From: an uncultured Flavobacterium sp.
GTDB taxonomy: Bacteria > Bacteroidota > Bacteroidia > Flavobacteriales > Flavobacteriaceae
DNA: 5,036 nucleotides
Assembly (NCBI RefSeq): GCF_937876455.1
Contig: NZ_CALFIG010000048.1
Coordinates: 1-5,036, forward strand
Reading direction: 5' to 3'
In this document: positions 4,466-5,036 of the stretch, piece by piece
Layout: each line of letters starts with the position of its first letter
How positions within the stretch are numbered: position 1 is the first letter of the stretch
Made by a program: the position numbers and the translations under genes
Notes under the pieces: model-generated
What the model saw: only the letters and a program-made list of their open reading frames with translations
The model's database searches: none
Told to the model about the DNA's origin: nothing

Positions 4466-5036
4466 ATGGCAAAGTGGCAAGAAAGAGCAGTATTATTATT
4501 TAAAGAAGAAGGCATAAACAAATTACACAACGCAAATGTACTTGTTGTAGGATTAGGGGGCGTGGGTTCTTTTGCGGCGGAATTTTTAGCTCGTGCAGGC
4601 GTAGGAAACATGACCATTGTAGATGGCGATACTGTTGACATCACTAACATAAACAGACAGTTACCCGCCTTACACAGCACTGTAGGCATGCCAAAAGTTA
4701 AAATTGTAGGTGACCGATTATTAGACATTAATCCTGAATTGAATTTAACACGTATTGAAGAATTTTTATCTCCAGAACGTGCGTTTGAAATTGTTACACC
4801 AAACTATGATTATGTACTGGATTGCATTGATAGTTTAACTCCAAAAATCAACTTAATTTTAGCAGCAAAACGAAAACGCATCAAAGTAATTAGCAACATG
4901 GGAGCGGGTGGAAAATACGATTCAAAAAAAGTAACCGTAAGAGATATCAGTAAAACAGATGTTTGTCCACTTGCCAAAAACATGCGCAAAAGACTAAAAA
5001 AAGAAGGTATAAACAAAGGTGTAAAGGCTGTTTTTT
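4466..5036 (+). CDS. tcdA: tRNA threonylcarbamoyladenosine dehydratase, C-terminus beyond window
   Basis: The frame runs from ATG 4466 for 190 full codons to the window edge without a stop; the family is about 240-270 residues, so roughly the last quarter is missing. It is an E1-like ThiF/MoeB-fold enzyme that uses ATP to cyclise t6A to ct6A at position 37 of ANN-decoding tRNAs. Visible motifs are the nucleotide-binding GLGGVGSFAAE (29-39), RAG (43-45), the acidic DGD (53-55), NINRQ (61-65), K77 in VGMPK, and DCIDSLTPK (119-127). MGAGGKYD (about 145-152) and CPLAKNMRKRLKK follow and match the TcdA/CsdL subfamily rather than ThiF, MoeB or HesA. The ThiF-type CxxC zinc site is not expected in this family and none is seen. 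No Shine-Dalgarno sequence is present; it follows the tatD-like gene after 3 bases and is probably translated from the same mRNA. Confidence 0.94.
   Translation, partial: MAKWQERAVLLFKEEGINKLHNANVLVVGLGGVGSFAAEFLARAGVGNMTIVDGDTVDITNINRQLPALHSTVGMPKVKIVGDRLLDINPELNLTRIEEFLSPERAFEIVTPNYDYVLDCIDSLTPKINLILAAKRKRIKVISNMGAGGKYDSKKVTVRDISKTDVCPLAKNMRKRLKKEGINKGVKAVF

Noticed and set aside
4435..5016. Minus-strand open frames opposite tcdA.
   Set aside because: The plus strand carries all diagnostic TcdA motifs across the same region, so the antisense frames are shadows.

Overview
The window is AT-rich and looks like a chromosome segment from Bacteroidetes, most likely Flavobacteriaceae. Three things point there. 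None of the seven genes has a visible Shine-Dalgarno sequence; their starts sit in A/T-rich leaders. At least one promoter has the Bacteroidetes form (TTTG, 19 bases, TAnnTTTG). The protein families and the tatD-like/tcdA gene pair also fit. I see no ribosomal or species marker, so I do not name a genus.

Left part (1-1161, minus strand): the start of a small excisionase-type helix-turn-helix gene that runs off the left edge, a strong hairpin terminator, and a very A/T-rich 294-residue protein that I do not recognise. Next come two tandem 11-bp direct repeats and the terminator of a tRNA gene. The tRNA-Arg(ACG) gene lies at 1162-1235 with its 3' end facing this block. That arrangement is typical of an element integrated at a tRNA 3' end, but no integrase is visible and the case is inferential.

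Middle (1162-3720, minus strand, core-like): tRNA-Arg with its own near-perfect promoter, then, further upstream, a 50-residue conserved-looking small protein, a hairpin terminator, a secreted 303-residue protein with a C-terminal coiled coil, and a 12-helix MFS transporter of the drug/proton antiporter type.

Right part (3721-5036, plus strand): a short divergent promoter region, then a compact TatD-family metal-dependent hydrolase followed after 3 bases by tcdA, the tRNA ct6A37 cyclising enzyme, which runs off the right edge. The last two probably form an operon; tcdA acts on tRNA, and the tatD partner is likely a nuclease-type hydrolase.

Points for a second look: the putative element boundary at tRNA-Arg, the paired A19-U56 change in that tRNA, the unrecognised gene with no room for a normal promoter, and the terminator abutting the start codon of the 50-residue gene. 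I saw no clear new multi-gene system.
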